Shown: positions 44,300 to 53,763 of the stretch, one piece after another
Numbering within the stretch: position 1 is the first letter of the stretch
Layout of the letters: the number at the start of each line of letters is the position of its first letter
From: Xylanivirga thermophila
GTDB lineage: Bacteria > Bacillota > Clostridia > Caldicoprobacterales > Xylanivirgaceae
Direction of reading: 5' to 3'
Length of the DNA stretch: 64,000 bases
Assembly: GCF_004138105.1 (NCBI RefSeq)
Contig: NZ_RXHQ01000005.1
Location: 1-64,000, forward strand
Translations under genes and position numbers: made by a program
The notes under the pieces: generated by a model
Seen by the model: the letters and a program-made list of their open reading frames with translations, nothing else
Told to the model about the DNA's origin: nothing
Database searches by the model: none

Positions 44300-46823
44300 T
44301 TTTTCAAATCCATGGTGGCTTTTAGCCCTTATCCCCGTGTTGGGGTTTGTGATATGGACGGCCATCTATATGGGTGGTATAAGAGGAAAAAAGGCAAAAG
44401 TAGGGCTTGGACTTCGTATAGCCTCCCTTACCATTGTCGTATTAGCTCTGTGTGGTATGGGAATAGACACCCTAAATGATAAAACATCTTTAGTATTTGT
44501 AGCTGATATATCAAACAGTACTAAAAATGTTAAGGGGCAAATAGATGAATTTATCTCTACTGCTATTTCTAAAAGATCGGATAAATTTGAAGTGGGTATA
44601 GTATCCTTCGGGAAGGATGCTATGGTAGAGCATCCCGTATCTTCAGATGTTATCTTTAGTGGATTGGAGACTACGCCAAATCCCAATTTTACTAATATAG
44701 ATGATGCTATCAAAAAGGCAGTATCCATAATGCCTGCTGATGGTCGAAAAAAGATAGTGCTTTTGACAGATGGCAGCCAAAACGTTGGGGATGGTATAGA
44801 ACGGGCTAATATGCTCTATAAGCAGGGGATAAGGTTGGATGGTGTATTCTTAGATAATGCTATTCATAAAGATGCCCAGATAAGTGACATAGAACTTCCT
44901 AGTCATGTATATGAGGGAGAGGATTATACAATACGGATAAGGGTGGACAGCAGCATTGTAACCACTGCTATACTGCGTATCTATATGGATAGAGAGCTCA
45001 TAGGCAAGGAGGATGTAACACTACAAAAGGGACAAAATATATTTGTATTTAATAAGAAGGCCGACGAAGGTGGTATAAAGGCCATTGAAGCCAGTTTGGA
45101 GGTAGAAGACGATGATATACTTCAAAATAATACCTTGTCCAGCCATATAAATATATCTGGTCGTCCCAATATAGCGGTGGTAGAAGGGATGGATGGGGCA
45201 TCCCGTGAGGTATCAAAGGTATTACAATCTGGAGGAATAGATTTTAATCTATATACACCCAATACCCTTCCTTCTGATATGGGCGAGCTGGGTAAATACC
45301 ATGCCATGATACTTTGCAATGTATCCGCTGATGATTTGGATGAATCCAGGCTCTCTATGATAAAGTCATATGTGGAACAATTAGGAAGGGGACTTCTTGT
45401 GGTAGGAGGGGATAACAGTTATGCCTTAGGAGGCTATCAGGATACTCCACTTGGAGATATATTGCCGGTGGATAGTTCTATTGAACAGAAAGGCGAGATC
45501 CCGTCTTTAGCCCTTGCGTTGGTTATAGATAAGTCGAGCAGTATGGCTGCTGGAGAATACGGCGTATCTAGACTTGACCTTGCCAAGGAAGCTGCTATCC
45601 GTTCATTAGGCGTGCTTAGAGAGCAGGATAAGATAGGCATAGTAGCATTTGATAGTGCGCCTTTTTGGGTAGTCAATATGCAAAAGCCAGAAGATATAGA
45701 ATCTATAGAGGATGCCATTGGCATTATAAAGTCGGGAGGCGGAACTAACATGTATCCTGCCCTTAAAATGGCGGTAGATGCCCTGAAAGAGGAAAATGCA
45801 AAACTAAAGCATATCATTGCCCTTACGGATGGTCAATCTATGCCAGGTGATTTTGAAGGTATTATTGACGAAACACAGGATTTAGGCATTACTCTATCTA
45901 CAGTAGCGGTTGGGCAGGATGCCGATAAGGCTTTTCTCGAGAAGTTGTCAGAAGGCGGTAATGGTAGATATTATTATACAGATGAGTTTTCCAATCTTCC
46001 AAAGATCTTTGCCAAGGAGACATTTATGGCAGCCCAAACCTATATACAGAATGATAAATTTCATCCCATTATTTCAGGGGATTCCCCTATAATGACAGGA
46101 CTGAATAGTGGTGTACCCGCCCTTTATGGATATATTGCAACTACTATAAAACCGGGGGCATCTATGGTGCTGTCAAGTCCCAAAGAGCATCCAATATTAG
46201 CCGAGTGGCAGTATGGTATGGGTAGAGTAGTGGCTTGGACAAGTGATTTTACAGGTACATGGTCTGGAGACTGGATAAGCTGGGGAGATGTATCTAAATT
46301 TTGGATGAATACCATATCAAGTATATTGCCTGTAAAACAGGGTGGAACAGGGGATATAAATGTAGAGCGGACTGGTGATAAGGGAGAGATTGTATTTAAA
46401 ACACAGGATGATATGACGGGAGATGTAGCGCACAAGGCAGTGGTCATATATCCAGAGGGATCTAAAAAGGAGATAGACCTTGATGCTGAAAAGCCGGGAG
46501 AGTTTAAAGGGCGTTTTTATATAGAGGATCCGGGGGTATATGCCATAAAGATCATAGGATATAAGAATGGAAAGGTGCAAAATAGTCTGGATACTGCCCT
46601 GTCTGTAAGCTATTCGCCAGAGTATGATATGAGAAATGCGCCTTCCCGTGAGTTTGTAGAGAGGTTGGTACAGTCTACCGGCGGGAGGATGTTGACTAGT
46701 CCTGATGAGGTTTTTGTAGATGATATGAAGCCTGTATGGTCCCATATTGATATATCTAGGTACCTGCTTATCATAGCATTACTGCTTTTTGCAGCAGATA
46801 TAGGTATAAGACGGTTAGTGTAA
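44289..46823 (+). CDS. Membrane protein with two VWA domains and a GATase-like domain
   Basis: An 844-residue protein. Two N-terminal helices come first, followed by VWA domain 1 with MIDAS VADISNSTK (about 65-235). A glutamine-amidotransferase-like domain (about 290-400: AMILCNVSADD, GRGLLVVGGDNSYALGG) leads into VWA domain 2 with MIDAS VIDKSSSM (about 410-580). A beta-rich tail and a final helix end the protein. GTG start, overlapping the upstream gene. Both metal sites look intact. It is the last and largest gene of the MoxR operon. Confidence 0.88.
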   Translation: MGISFSNPWWLLALIPVLGFVIWTAIYMGGIRGKKAKVGLGLRIASLTIVVLALCGMGIDTLNDKTSLVFVADISNSTKNVKGQIDEFISTAISKRSDKFEVGIVSFGKDAMVEHPVSSDVIFSGLETTPNPNFTNIDDAIKKAVSIMPADGRKKIVLLTDGSQNVGDGIERANMLYKQGIRLDGVFLDNAIHKDAQISDIELPSHVYEGEDYTIRIRVDSSIVTTAILRIYMDRELIGKEDVTLQKGQNIFVFNKKADEGGIKAIEASLEVEDDDILQNNTLSSHINISGRPNIAVVEGMDGASREVSKVLQSGGIDFNLYTPNTLPSDMGELGKYHAMILCNVSADDLDESRLSMIKSYVEQLGRGLLVVGGDNSYALGGYQDTPLGDILPVDSSIEQKGEIPSLALALVIDKSSSMAAGEYGVSRLDLAKEAAIRSLGVLREQDKIGIVAFDSAPFWVVNMQKPEDIESIEDAIGIIKSGGGTNMYPALKMAVDALKEENAKLKHIIALTDGQSMPGDFEGIIDETQDLGITLSTVAVGQDADKAFLEKLSEGGNGRYYYTDEFSNLPKIFAKETFMAAQTYIQNDKFHPIISGDSPIMTGLNSGVPALYGYIATTIKPGASMVLSSPKEHPILAEWQYGMGRVVAWTSDFTGTWSGDWISWGDVSKFWMNTISSILPVKQGGTGDINVERTGDKGEIVFKTQDDMTGDVAHKAVVIYPEGSKKEIDLDAEKPGEFKGRFYIEDPGVYAIKIIGYKNGKVQNSLDTALSVSYSPEYDMRNAPSREFVERLVQSTGGRMLTSPDEVFVDDMKPVWSHIDISRYLLIIALLLFAADIGIRRLV

Positions 46824-47060
46824 AGGCGGGAGGTTTTTCAGTCTATTTAGCAAATATTGTTATGTATGAAAATATTGATCCTTGTGTGTTATATTACCAG
46901 ATGATATCATTTAATCACAAGGTATAGACATATATTATAAGTAAATATACATTTAAAGTTTTACATGCCGCAAACAACAATAAATTATACTGTATTCCAA
47001 TAAGCTCAATTAAAACCTTATTTGGCACGTTGACTAATAAATATAAGGGTGGTGTCAATT

Positions 47061-48008
47061 ATGACGATTCAACAACCTGACATTTCTGTAATTATTCCAA
47101 TGTATAACAGAGAGAAATATATAAAGGAGGCTATAGAGAGCATTCTAGAACAAACTTTTCAGAATTTCGAAATAATAGTCCTAGATGATTTTTCTTCTGA
47201 CCATTCGTGTGAAGTATTAAAATCCATAGAGGATCCTCGTATAATTCTCTACACTGCAGATGAAAAGAGTGGCATTGCAAAATTACGTAATATTGGAAAT
47301 GATATGGCTAGAGGCAAATATATTGCTGTAATGGATTCTGACGATATCATGCCTTCCTATCGTCTAAAGGAGCAATTCGACTTTTTAGAGAATAATCCGG
47401 ATGTAGGCGTAGTTGGCGGTCACTGTAAGATGTTCGGAGATTACGAGGGGATGTTATTGAATAATTGGGATAGCGATACTATCAATTGTGGACATCTATA
47501 TCGAACATTGGTATTTCATGGAACATCAATGATCAGGAAATCTGTGCTCAAGGAGTTCAATCTAAAATATAATGAGGATTATTTTGTAGGTGAGGACTGG
47601 GCTCTTTGGGTTGACATGATAAATAAGGTAAAGCTGGTCAATCTAGATCGCTGTTTTTTATACTATAGGATTCATGATCAGAGCATTAGTAAGCTCTCAC
47701 AAGATAACAGAGAGTTAAAGGCGAGGCGTAGGTCTACGCTAGATAAAATACGTATGACAGCTTTCAATAATTTAGGATTTAAATTAGAAGAAGAGGAACT
47801 TGTATTATTTAAGAGGTTCTTTGGAGAGGTTGACAAGGATCTACCAAAATTTACGCAGGGCGAATATGAGAAAGTAAAAATAATTATATCAAAACTAAAG
47901 TGTCAGGCAGAGGATTTGGAATTTAATGCCGAGGCGTTTTCGAAATTTACGGATATGTGGTCAAAAAAAATGGCAAAAAGGCACGGAATCTTCTATGAAG
48001 AAGACTAA
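47061..48008 (+). CDS. Family 2 glycosyltransferase
   Basis: A 315-residue GT-A fold enzyme with ISVIIPMYNREKYI at the N-terminus, the DXD motif in AVMDSDDIMP and a catalytic-site-like VGEDWALW. A helical C-terminal domain follows (about 215-315). There are no membrane helices. The ATG at 47061 is preferred over the GTG codons at 47049/47052 because GGTGG gives 8-nt spacing. The stop overlaps the start of the ABC exporter gene, linking this enzyme to export of a glycosylated product. The 237 nt upstream (46824-47060) are A/T-rich, and I see no clear promoter there. Confidence 0.88.
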   Translation: MTIQQPDISVIIPMYNREKYIKEAIESILEQTFQNFEIIVLDDFSSDHSCEVLKSIEDPRIILYTADEKSGIAKLRNIGNDMARGKYIAVMDSDDIMPSYRLKEQFDFLENNPDVGVVGGHCKMFGDYEGMLLNNWDSDTINCGHLYRTLVFHGTSMIRKSVLKEFNLKYNEDYFVGEDWALWVDMINKVKLVNLDRCFLYYRIHDQSISKLSQDNRELKARRRSTLDKIRMTAFNNLGFKLEEEELVLFKRFFGEVDKDLPKFTQGEYEKVKIIISKLKCQAEDLEFNAEAFSKFTDMWSKKMAKRHGIFYEED

Positions 48009-49603
48009 AAATTCACTATCCCGTTTTTTTGTAGATAACAAGAGATATGCCGGCTATTTTATGTTACTATTTTTAAGCGCCATCGCCATGGGATTTTTTC
48101 AGACATCCATTGCAAAGATTATGGGTGAGATAGTAGATTATGGTCTATCACTAGATAATGAGGCAATGCTGAGGCGAATTCCCCTTCTAGGTGTATTATT
48201 GCTTGCTGAATTTGTACGCAACCTATCAAATTATTTTATTTCAGCCCATTCTATAGAAAGTATTTTTTTAGATACACGTAATAAAATATTTAGGGTTATT
48301 ACTGAAATACCTATTAGTATACTGGAAAAAAATTTAGATTCTGGTGATATAATTTCCAGAGTTAACAGTGATATGATGAGTCTTTGTGCAACATTAGACA
48401 ATTATACCTGGTTTCTCAATGTCTATGTTGTAGGTGTAATTGCGTTGATAATGTGTTTACGTTTAAGCCCAATTTTAACTTTTGTCTACATTGCAGGTTT
48501 TCCGATTTCCATTTTTATATTAAAAAGAGTTAGTTCCCCATTAGGTGAATTACAATCTGAAAAGCTAAAAAATATGGGATTAGCAACTAATTTGGCAACA
48601 GATACGATTCGTGGATTAAGCGTTGTAAAATCTTATTCTTTAGAAAATATAATGCTAGAGCGTTATGGCAAATTGGTTGATAAGGGTACAGAATCAGATA
48701 TAGCAAGTGAAAAGATAGGTTTGAAGATGAACTTTGTTAAAAACTTTTTTAATATTGTTCCGCTGTTTAGTGTTCTTATGCTCAGCGTTTATCTAGTTTT
48801 TAAAAAAATGATTTCACCGGGCGAGATAATAGCTTTTTTATCTATAAGCCGGCTCTAAATTTATCATGCAAGGCGAAGATACGGCAGTATGTTTCAAAAA
48901 TATAAACTTTTCATATAATGGTCAAGAAAATCTTTTTACTAATTTATGTTTCGATATAAAAAAAGGTGAAAGAGTAGCTATAGTTGGACATAGTGGAAGT
49001 GGTAAAAGCACTATTATCAAACTATTATGCAAATTTTATCAGGTAGATGAAGGGGAAATCTATGTCTTCGGGAATAAAATTTCAAATTTAAATGCACATT
49101 CATTGTGGAAAAATGTAACTCTCGTAGACCAAAATGCTTTTCTTTTTGATGATAGCATATACAATAATATTATTTATGGTAGAAAAGATGCTGATATAGA
49201 AGAAGTAGAACAAGTTCTCAAAGAAGCTTATTGTTGGGATTTTGTCTCTGATTTGCCTAAAGGGATTCATACTAAAATCGGGGAAGATGGAATTAATCTT
49301 TCAGGTGGACAAAGACAGAGATTAGCTATTGCACGGGCTCTAATAAAAGACGTACCGTTGGTGCTTTTAGATGAGCCGACATCGGCGTTGGATGTGGAGG
49401 CAGAAGCAGTTGTACAAAAGGCAATAGATAACCTGGTAAAGGGTAACACCTCCCTTATAATTGCCCACAGAATTTCGACCATAAAGAATGCAGATAGGAT
49501 AATTGTAATTGATGATGGCAAAATAGTAGAGCAGGGGGACTATGATACTTTAATAGACCAAAAGGGCTATTTTTATAGATTAGCTGCTAAGCAAATTCAA
49601 TGA
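47995..49603 (+). pseudogene. ABC exporter broken by internal deletion
   Basis: The first part (47995-48858, 287 residues) is an ABC-exporter membrane domain that stops abruptly after IIAFLSISRL. The second (48866-49603, about 245 residues) is its nucleotide-binding domain, starting at AVCFKNINFSYNG with Walker A GHSGSGKST, signature LSGGQRQR and Walker B LVLLDEPTSALD. Compared with the intact paralogue downstream, about 50 residues of TM6 and linker are missing and the frame changes. The domains could in principle be made separately, but without TM6 a working exporter is doubtful. Confidence 0.8.
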
Positions 49604-49619
49604 TGTGTGGTAAAGATGA

Positions 49620-51368
49620 TTGAAAATAATAAAAAAATACTATGTTAACTTTAGTCGCCTATTTTCATTAATGGGCTCTGAAAAGAAGAAATACATAATT
49701 GGTAGTATTATGAATACAGCCAATATAGCCGTTTCATTTGTAATACCATTTATATTGAGTGAATTTGTGCTCATTGTCCAGAGTGAATTTGCAAGCGCTC
49801 AGATACATAAAATAGTTATGCTTTGCGTCATACTCTTGTTTGCCATTCCCATCGCATCTATCGGCAATTATCTCAAACAAGCTGCAGCGATATATGGAAC
49901 TGCCAAGATCAGAAAAAATCTATTATACCACATTGAAAATTCAAGCATAAGGCAGGTACATGACCTTACTTTAGAAAACTGTATAACCTATATCACAAGC
50001 GATGTAGAAAATATCTGTAGAATGCTAAAGGGATTTGGGATGGCAAATCTTTTCCGATTTTTTATATTGTATATCCCGGCTTTTTTAGTTTTGTTGTTTA
50101 AAGATTGGAGAATGGCACTGCTTGGTGTTATACTAAATATAATTACAGTCATAGCTTCAACTTTTCTAAACCCTAGAGTTCGATTTCATGAAAGAGCTGC
50201 TCAGGAGAGTTTGGCAGATTCTGCAGGTGTGCTTATGGAGGCTGTGAGGGGAGCTAGTCTAGTTAGAATATTTTCGATGGAAGATACCCTTAAAGACAAG
50301 TACAATGACAGGTGTAAAGGAATCTACAAAAACAGATCAAAGTTTATAAGATTTAATGGGCTAGTGAGCTCGATTACTTTTGTATTTTTAAATTCATCCA
50401 AGTTGCTGGGATTTTTATTTGGTCTTTATTTGGTGTTTTCAGGTAGGATGGAGTTGGCAAATGTCGTATTGACTTCCGGACTGATAGGTATCATGGCTGA
50501 TGGTTTAAACAGTTTGACAAACTTTATAAAGTTTATTCAGAATGGACTCGTGTCTTCCGATAGAGTTTTTGAAGTTTTAGATATGCCTTTGGAGGAAGAA
50601 AAAGTGACTGAAGAATTGCCAGATCTAAACTACTCTAAGGCGATAAGATTTAAGGACGTCAAGTTTTCCTATAATTCCAATAATAAGGTTTTAAATTCTC
50701 TATCGTTAAAAATAGATAGGGGTGATGTAGTCGCAATAGTAGGTTCTTCTGGCGGAGGTAAGAGCACTATTATTAGATTGCTACAAGCCCTTTATGAAAC
50801 TGACAGTGGTGAGATATTCTTATTTGATAAGCCCTATAGCAAACTAAAAAATAGGGACATAAGGAATATGTTTGCCTATGTACCACAAGAAAATATACTA
50901 TTTCAAGGGACAATAAGAGAAAATATCTCCTTTGGCAATACGGATAGCAGTCTTGACCAAATAATAGAGGCCTGCAAGAGAGCTAATATACATGACTTTA
51001 TCATGTCGCTGCCAGATGGATATGATTCTATGATAGGTGAAGATTCAAAAAATATCTCAGGTGGAGAAAGACAGAGAATGGCACTTGCAAGGGCATTTTT
51101 AAAAGATGCCCCTATCTTGCTTTTGGATGAACCTACATCATCCATTGATGCAAAGTCGGAAGAACTAGTGTTGGAATCTATTTCTTCTTTATCAGAGGAT
51201 AAAACCGTTTTAATTATAACCCATAGACTGAGTGCTATTAAAATAGCGGACAGTATACTCATAATAGAGGATGGAAAATTGGTGGAGGAGGGAACTCATT
51301 TAGAACTATTAGATAGAAACGGAAGGTATAGAGAACTATATCAAACTGGTATACCCTTGGTAAATTAA
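49620..51368 (+). CDS. ABC exporter (membrane and ATPase domains fused)
   Basis: A 582-residue half-transporter. Six helices (about 1-320) precede an ATPase domain with Walker A GSSGGGKST, signature ISGGERQRMALARA, Walker B LLLLDEPTSSID and H-loop ITHRLS. It begins 16 nt after the broken paralogue and would normally form a heterodimer with it, so it may now be orphaned or work as a homodimer. The TTG start at 49620 has a weak ribosome site. Confidence 0.9.
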   Translation: MKIIKKYYVNFSRLFSLMGSEKKKYIIGSIMNTANIAVSFVIPFILSEFVLIVQSEFASAQIHKIVMLCVILLFAIPIASIGNYLKQAAAIYGTAKIRKNLLYHIENSSIRQVHDLTLENCITYITSDVENICRMLKGFGMANLFRFFILYIPAFLVLLFKDWRMALLGVILNIITVIASTFLNPRVRFHERAAQESLADSAGVLMEAVRGASLVRIFSMEDTLKDKYNDRCKGIYKNRSKFIRFNGLVSSITFVFLNSSKLLGFLFGLYLVFSGRMELANVVLTSGLIGIMADGLNSLTNFIKFIQNGLVSSDRVFEVLDMPLEEEKVTEELPDLNYSKAIRFKDVKFSYNSNNKVLNSLSLKIDRGDVVAIVGSSGGGKSTIIRLLQALYETDSGEIFLFDKPYSKLKNRDIRNMFAYVPQENILFQGTIRENISFGNTDSSLDQIIEACKRANIHDFIMSLPDGYDSMIGEDSKNISGGERQRMALARAFLKDAPILLLDEPTSSIDAKSEELVLESISSLSEDKTVLIITHRLSAIKIADSILIIEDGKLVEEGTHLELLDRNGRYRELYQTGIPLVN

Positions 51369-51419
51369 ATAGCTATAAGTTTGGGAAACAGTAAATTAAT
51401 GCACAGGAGCGCCTACATA

Positions 51420-51557
51420 ATGGATTATAGATTAAAAAGACTATCATCATATGCTGACCATCGAATGTCTTTACTGGACCTGGTGTCCGATGAAACAATA
51501 TCCAGCATATCTAATTATAAACTTATCATTGGAAGACTCATATATTATTATAGATGA
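51420..51557 (+). CDS. 45-residue ORF of unknown function
   Basis: ATG 51420 follows AGGAG with about 9-nt spacing. The product is MDYRLKRLSSYADHRMSLLD followed by 25 residues ending in IIGRLIYYYR. It is basic with a Tyr-rich C-terminus. It could be a small membrane-active or precursor peptide of the adjacent glycosyltransferase/exporter genes, or a chance ORF. There is no recognised family. Confidence 0.4.
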   Translation: MDYRLKRLSSYADHRMSLLDLVSDETISSISNYKLIIGRLIYYYR

Positions 51558-51588
51558 TAAACATTACAAAAGGACGTTACGTAATTGT

Positions 51589-51594
51589 TATGAT
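51589..51594 (+). promoter_or_regulatory. Possible extended -10 promoter of the ribosomal protection leader
   Basis: TATGAT at 51589-51594 is preceded by TG at the extended -10 position (TGTTATGAT). The -35 match (TTACAA at 51564) has a long 19-nt spacing. Transcription would begin near 51600, just before the upstream ORF's ribosome site. Confidence 0.4.
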
Positions 51595-51615
51595 TTAAAG
51601 TTATAGGGGGAAGTT

Positions 51616-51650
51616 GGTATGCTAGTGCTATAGCATGCCTTGCTTTTTTT
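51616..51650 (+). terminator. Leader terminator upstream of the TetM-like gene
   Basis: A 9-bp stem (51616-51624 with 51631-51639, one G-T pair) and seven T (51644-51650) lie 127 nt before the resistance-type gene. It encloses a four-codon ORF and may work as an attenuator. Confidence 0.78.
51619..51633 (+). CDS. Four-codon leader ORF (MLVL) inside the terminator stem
   Basis: ATG CTA GTG CTA TAG at 51619-51633, with AGGGGG at 51605-51610 at ideal 8-nt spacing. The codons run through the left arm and loop, and the stop lies in the right arm, so a ribosome on this ORF would prevent the hairpin from forming. Confidence 0.6.
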   Translation: MLVL

Positions 51651-51684
51651 ATTCATGACATTTTACAGTAGTAAGCAAAAAAAC

Positions 51685-51770
51685 TATCCTTTATAAATTT
51701 ACTCAGTAATATATAATAAGAACATATAAAATATATATGAAGTAATAGATTCACGAGTTATGAAAGGATA
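51685..51770 (+). promoter_or_regulatory. Stem that may mask the TetM-like gene's ribosome binding site
   Basis: TATCCTTTATAA (51685-51696) pairs with TTATGAAAGGATA (51758-51770), twelve pairs with one bulge. The right arm contains GAAAGGA, the Shine-Dalgarno for the ATG at 51777. Confidence 0.45.
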
Positions 51771-51776
51771 ATACAA

Positions 51777-53687
51777 ATGGGAGATGAATTGAGCATAAGG
51801 AATATAGGGATATTGGCCCATGTTGATGCAGGAAAGACCACATTGACGGAGCAGATGCTCTACAAAAGCGGAATTATAAAGAGTCTTGGAAGCGTGGACA
51901 AAGGAACGGCACATACCGATGGGTTGGAGGTAGAAAAACAGAGAGGTATATCTGTAAAGACAGCAGAGGCAAATCTTGTTTGGAAGGATGAAGAGATAAA
52001 TATAATAGACACACCGGGACATATGGACTTTTCTGCAGAGGTGGAGAGATCCCTCGGCGTGTTAGACGGTGCAGTTTTGGTGATCTCTGCAGCTGAAGGG
52101 GTACAGCCTCAGACCGAGGTGTATTTTAAAGCATTAAAGACCATGAAGGTACCTACTATAATATTTATAAATAAGATAGACAGGATAGGGGCTGATGTAA
52201 AAAGAGTATTAGGTGAGATAAAGAGACTACTTACAGATGCTACCTTTTTGCTAGATGTGATGGAAGATAAGGATGCATTTATAGAAGCGTTAGCCGATAG
52301 GGATGATATGATACTTGAAAAGTATCTGGAAGGGGAGAAGATTGATTACCCCACTCTAAAGGAAAGATTAGCTGATTTGACGGGGGAATGCAATATCTAT
52401 CCAGTGCTATATGGATCTGCTCTAAAAGATAAAGGTGTTTCAAAGCTTTTGGATCTATTGGTGGAACTTATCCCTTCTGCATCTAGGGGTAAGACAGATG
52501 AGCTTTCAGGTATAGTTTTCAGAATAGACAGGGATAGGGCTTCTGGTAAATGGACCTATGTACGTCTCTATGGAGGTAGGATCGGGACTAGAGACCTTGT
52601 ACATAACCATACTAAAAACATGGATGAAAAGGTGACTAGGATAAAAAAGCTGAAGGGTAGAAAGCAGATTGATGCAGATGAGATAGTTGCAGGCGAGATT
52701 GGATGTATATCGGGATTATCTAGTGCAGTTGTAGGGGATATAATAGGAAGTCCTTTAGAGATACCCAAAGTTCCTAATATAGCAAAACCTCTTCTGACTG
52801 TTAAGGTATTTGCGAAGAGAAAAGAGGATTATATAAGGATGGTGGAGGCTTTTCAGGAATTGGAAGAAGAGGATCCATTTCTTAACATGCAGTGGATAAG
52901 GGAGAAAAATGAACTTAATATTCAGATAATGGGTATGATTCAGCTGGAAATACTGGAGAGTATATTAAAGAGTAGGTTTGATATAGATATAGAATTTGGC
53001 AAACCTTCTATTATATATAAGGAAACTCCCGCCAAAAAAGGTATGGGCTTTGAAGCATATACCATGCCAAAACCCTGTTGGGCTATAGTAAGATTTGAGA
53101 TTGAACCTATGCCTAGGGGTTCAGGCCTAAGCTATGAGTCTAGGGTAAGGACGGAGGATATAAAGCTGAGATATCAGCGGGAGGTGGAGAAACAGCTTCC
53201 CATAACCCTTAAACAAGGGCTATATGGCTGGGAGGTCACTGATCTAAAAGTTACTTTAGTAGAGGGGGAGGACCATGTAATGCATAGTAATCCCGGTGAT
53301 TTTCTTATAGCAACGGCCATGGGTATAATGAATGGACTTAGTAATACCGGTACAGTTCTCTTAGAGCCTATAATAAGCTTTAGAATATCAGTACCTGAGG
53401 ATATGGGAGGAAAGGTATTAAATGACATAGCACAGATGAGGGGTAGTTTTGACTCCCCCATAATTTCAAAGGGTATGTTTATTGTAGAAGGGGAGATGCC
53501 ATTATCTACCTCCATAGATTATCCTATAAAATTAGGTATTATATCAGGAGGTAAGGGGGTAATAACTACAAAGTTTTCCCATTATAGCGAAGTAGCATTA
53601 GATAGGGGTGCTATAAGGGAGAGAGTGGGGGTAAATCCCCTTGATCGGGCAAAATATATACTGTATGCGAGAAATGCCATAAAGTAA
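51777..53687 (+). CDS. TetM/TetO-like ribosomal protection protein (EF-G-related GTPase)
   Basis: A 636-residue translational GTPase of the tetracycline ribosomal protection class. The G-domain motifs are AHVDAGKTTL (G1), DTPGHMDF (G3), NKIDR (G4) and GSALKDKG (G5). Domains II to V follow, with EF-G-like folds and a C-terminal family end (GVNPLDRAKYILYARN). It is about the usual TetM length (639). It may protect ribosomes against tetracycline-like drugs, or be an intrinsic paralogue with weaker or different activity. I cannot tell which from reading. The leader has the features of an antibiotic-responsive attenuator. Confidence 0.88.
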   Translation: MGDELSIRNIGILAHVDAGKTTLTEQMLYKSGIIKSLGSVDKGTAHTDGLEVEKQRGISVKTAEANLVWKDEEINIIDTPGHMDFSAEVERSLGVLDGAVLVISAAEGVQPQTEVYFKALKTMKVPTIIFINKIDRIGADVKRVLGEIKRLLTDATFLLDVMEDKDAFIEALADRDDMILEKYLEGEKIDYPTLKERLADLTGECNIYPVLYGSALKDKGVSKLLDLLVELIPSASRGKTDELSGIVFRIDRDRASGKWTYVRLYGGRIGTRDLVHNHTKNMDEKVTRIKKLKGRKQIDADEIVAGEIGCISGLSSAVVGDIIGSPLEIPKVPNIAKPLLTVKVFAKRKEDYIRMVEAFQELEEEDPFLNMQWIREKNELNIQIMGMIQLEILESILKSRFDIDIEFGKPSIIYKETPAKKGMGFEAYTMPKPCWAIVRFEIEPMPRGSGLSYESRVRTEDIKLRYQREVEKQLPITLKQGLYGWEVTDLKVTLVEGEDHVMHSNPGDFLIATAMGIMNGLSNTGTVLLEPIISFRISVPEDMGGKVLNDIAQMRGSFDSPIISKGMFIVEGEMPLSTSIDYPIKLGIISGGKGVITTKFSHYSEVALDRGAIRERVGVNPLDRAKYILYARNAIK

Positions 53688-53763
53688 AGTTGAAATGCAT
53701 CTGTAAAAGCTTTATTATTATATACAGACATAATGGAATAAACTAGTTGAGAGGATTGTTAAG

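Noticed and set aside
47061-51557. Glycocin or other bacteriocin cluster
   Set aside because: No peptidase C39 domain on the exporters, no cysteine-rich precursor and no immunity gene.
51777-53687. Acquired tetracycline-resistance transposon
   Set aside because: No integrase, transposase or conjugation gene flanks it. The next gene is a housekeeping-type topB, so an intrinsic gene is as likely.
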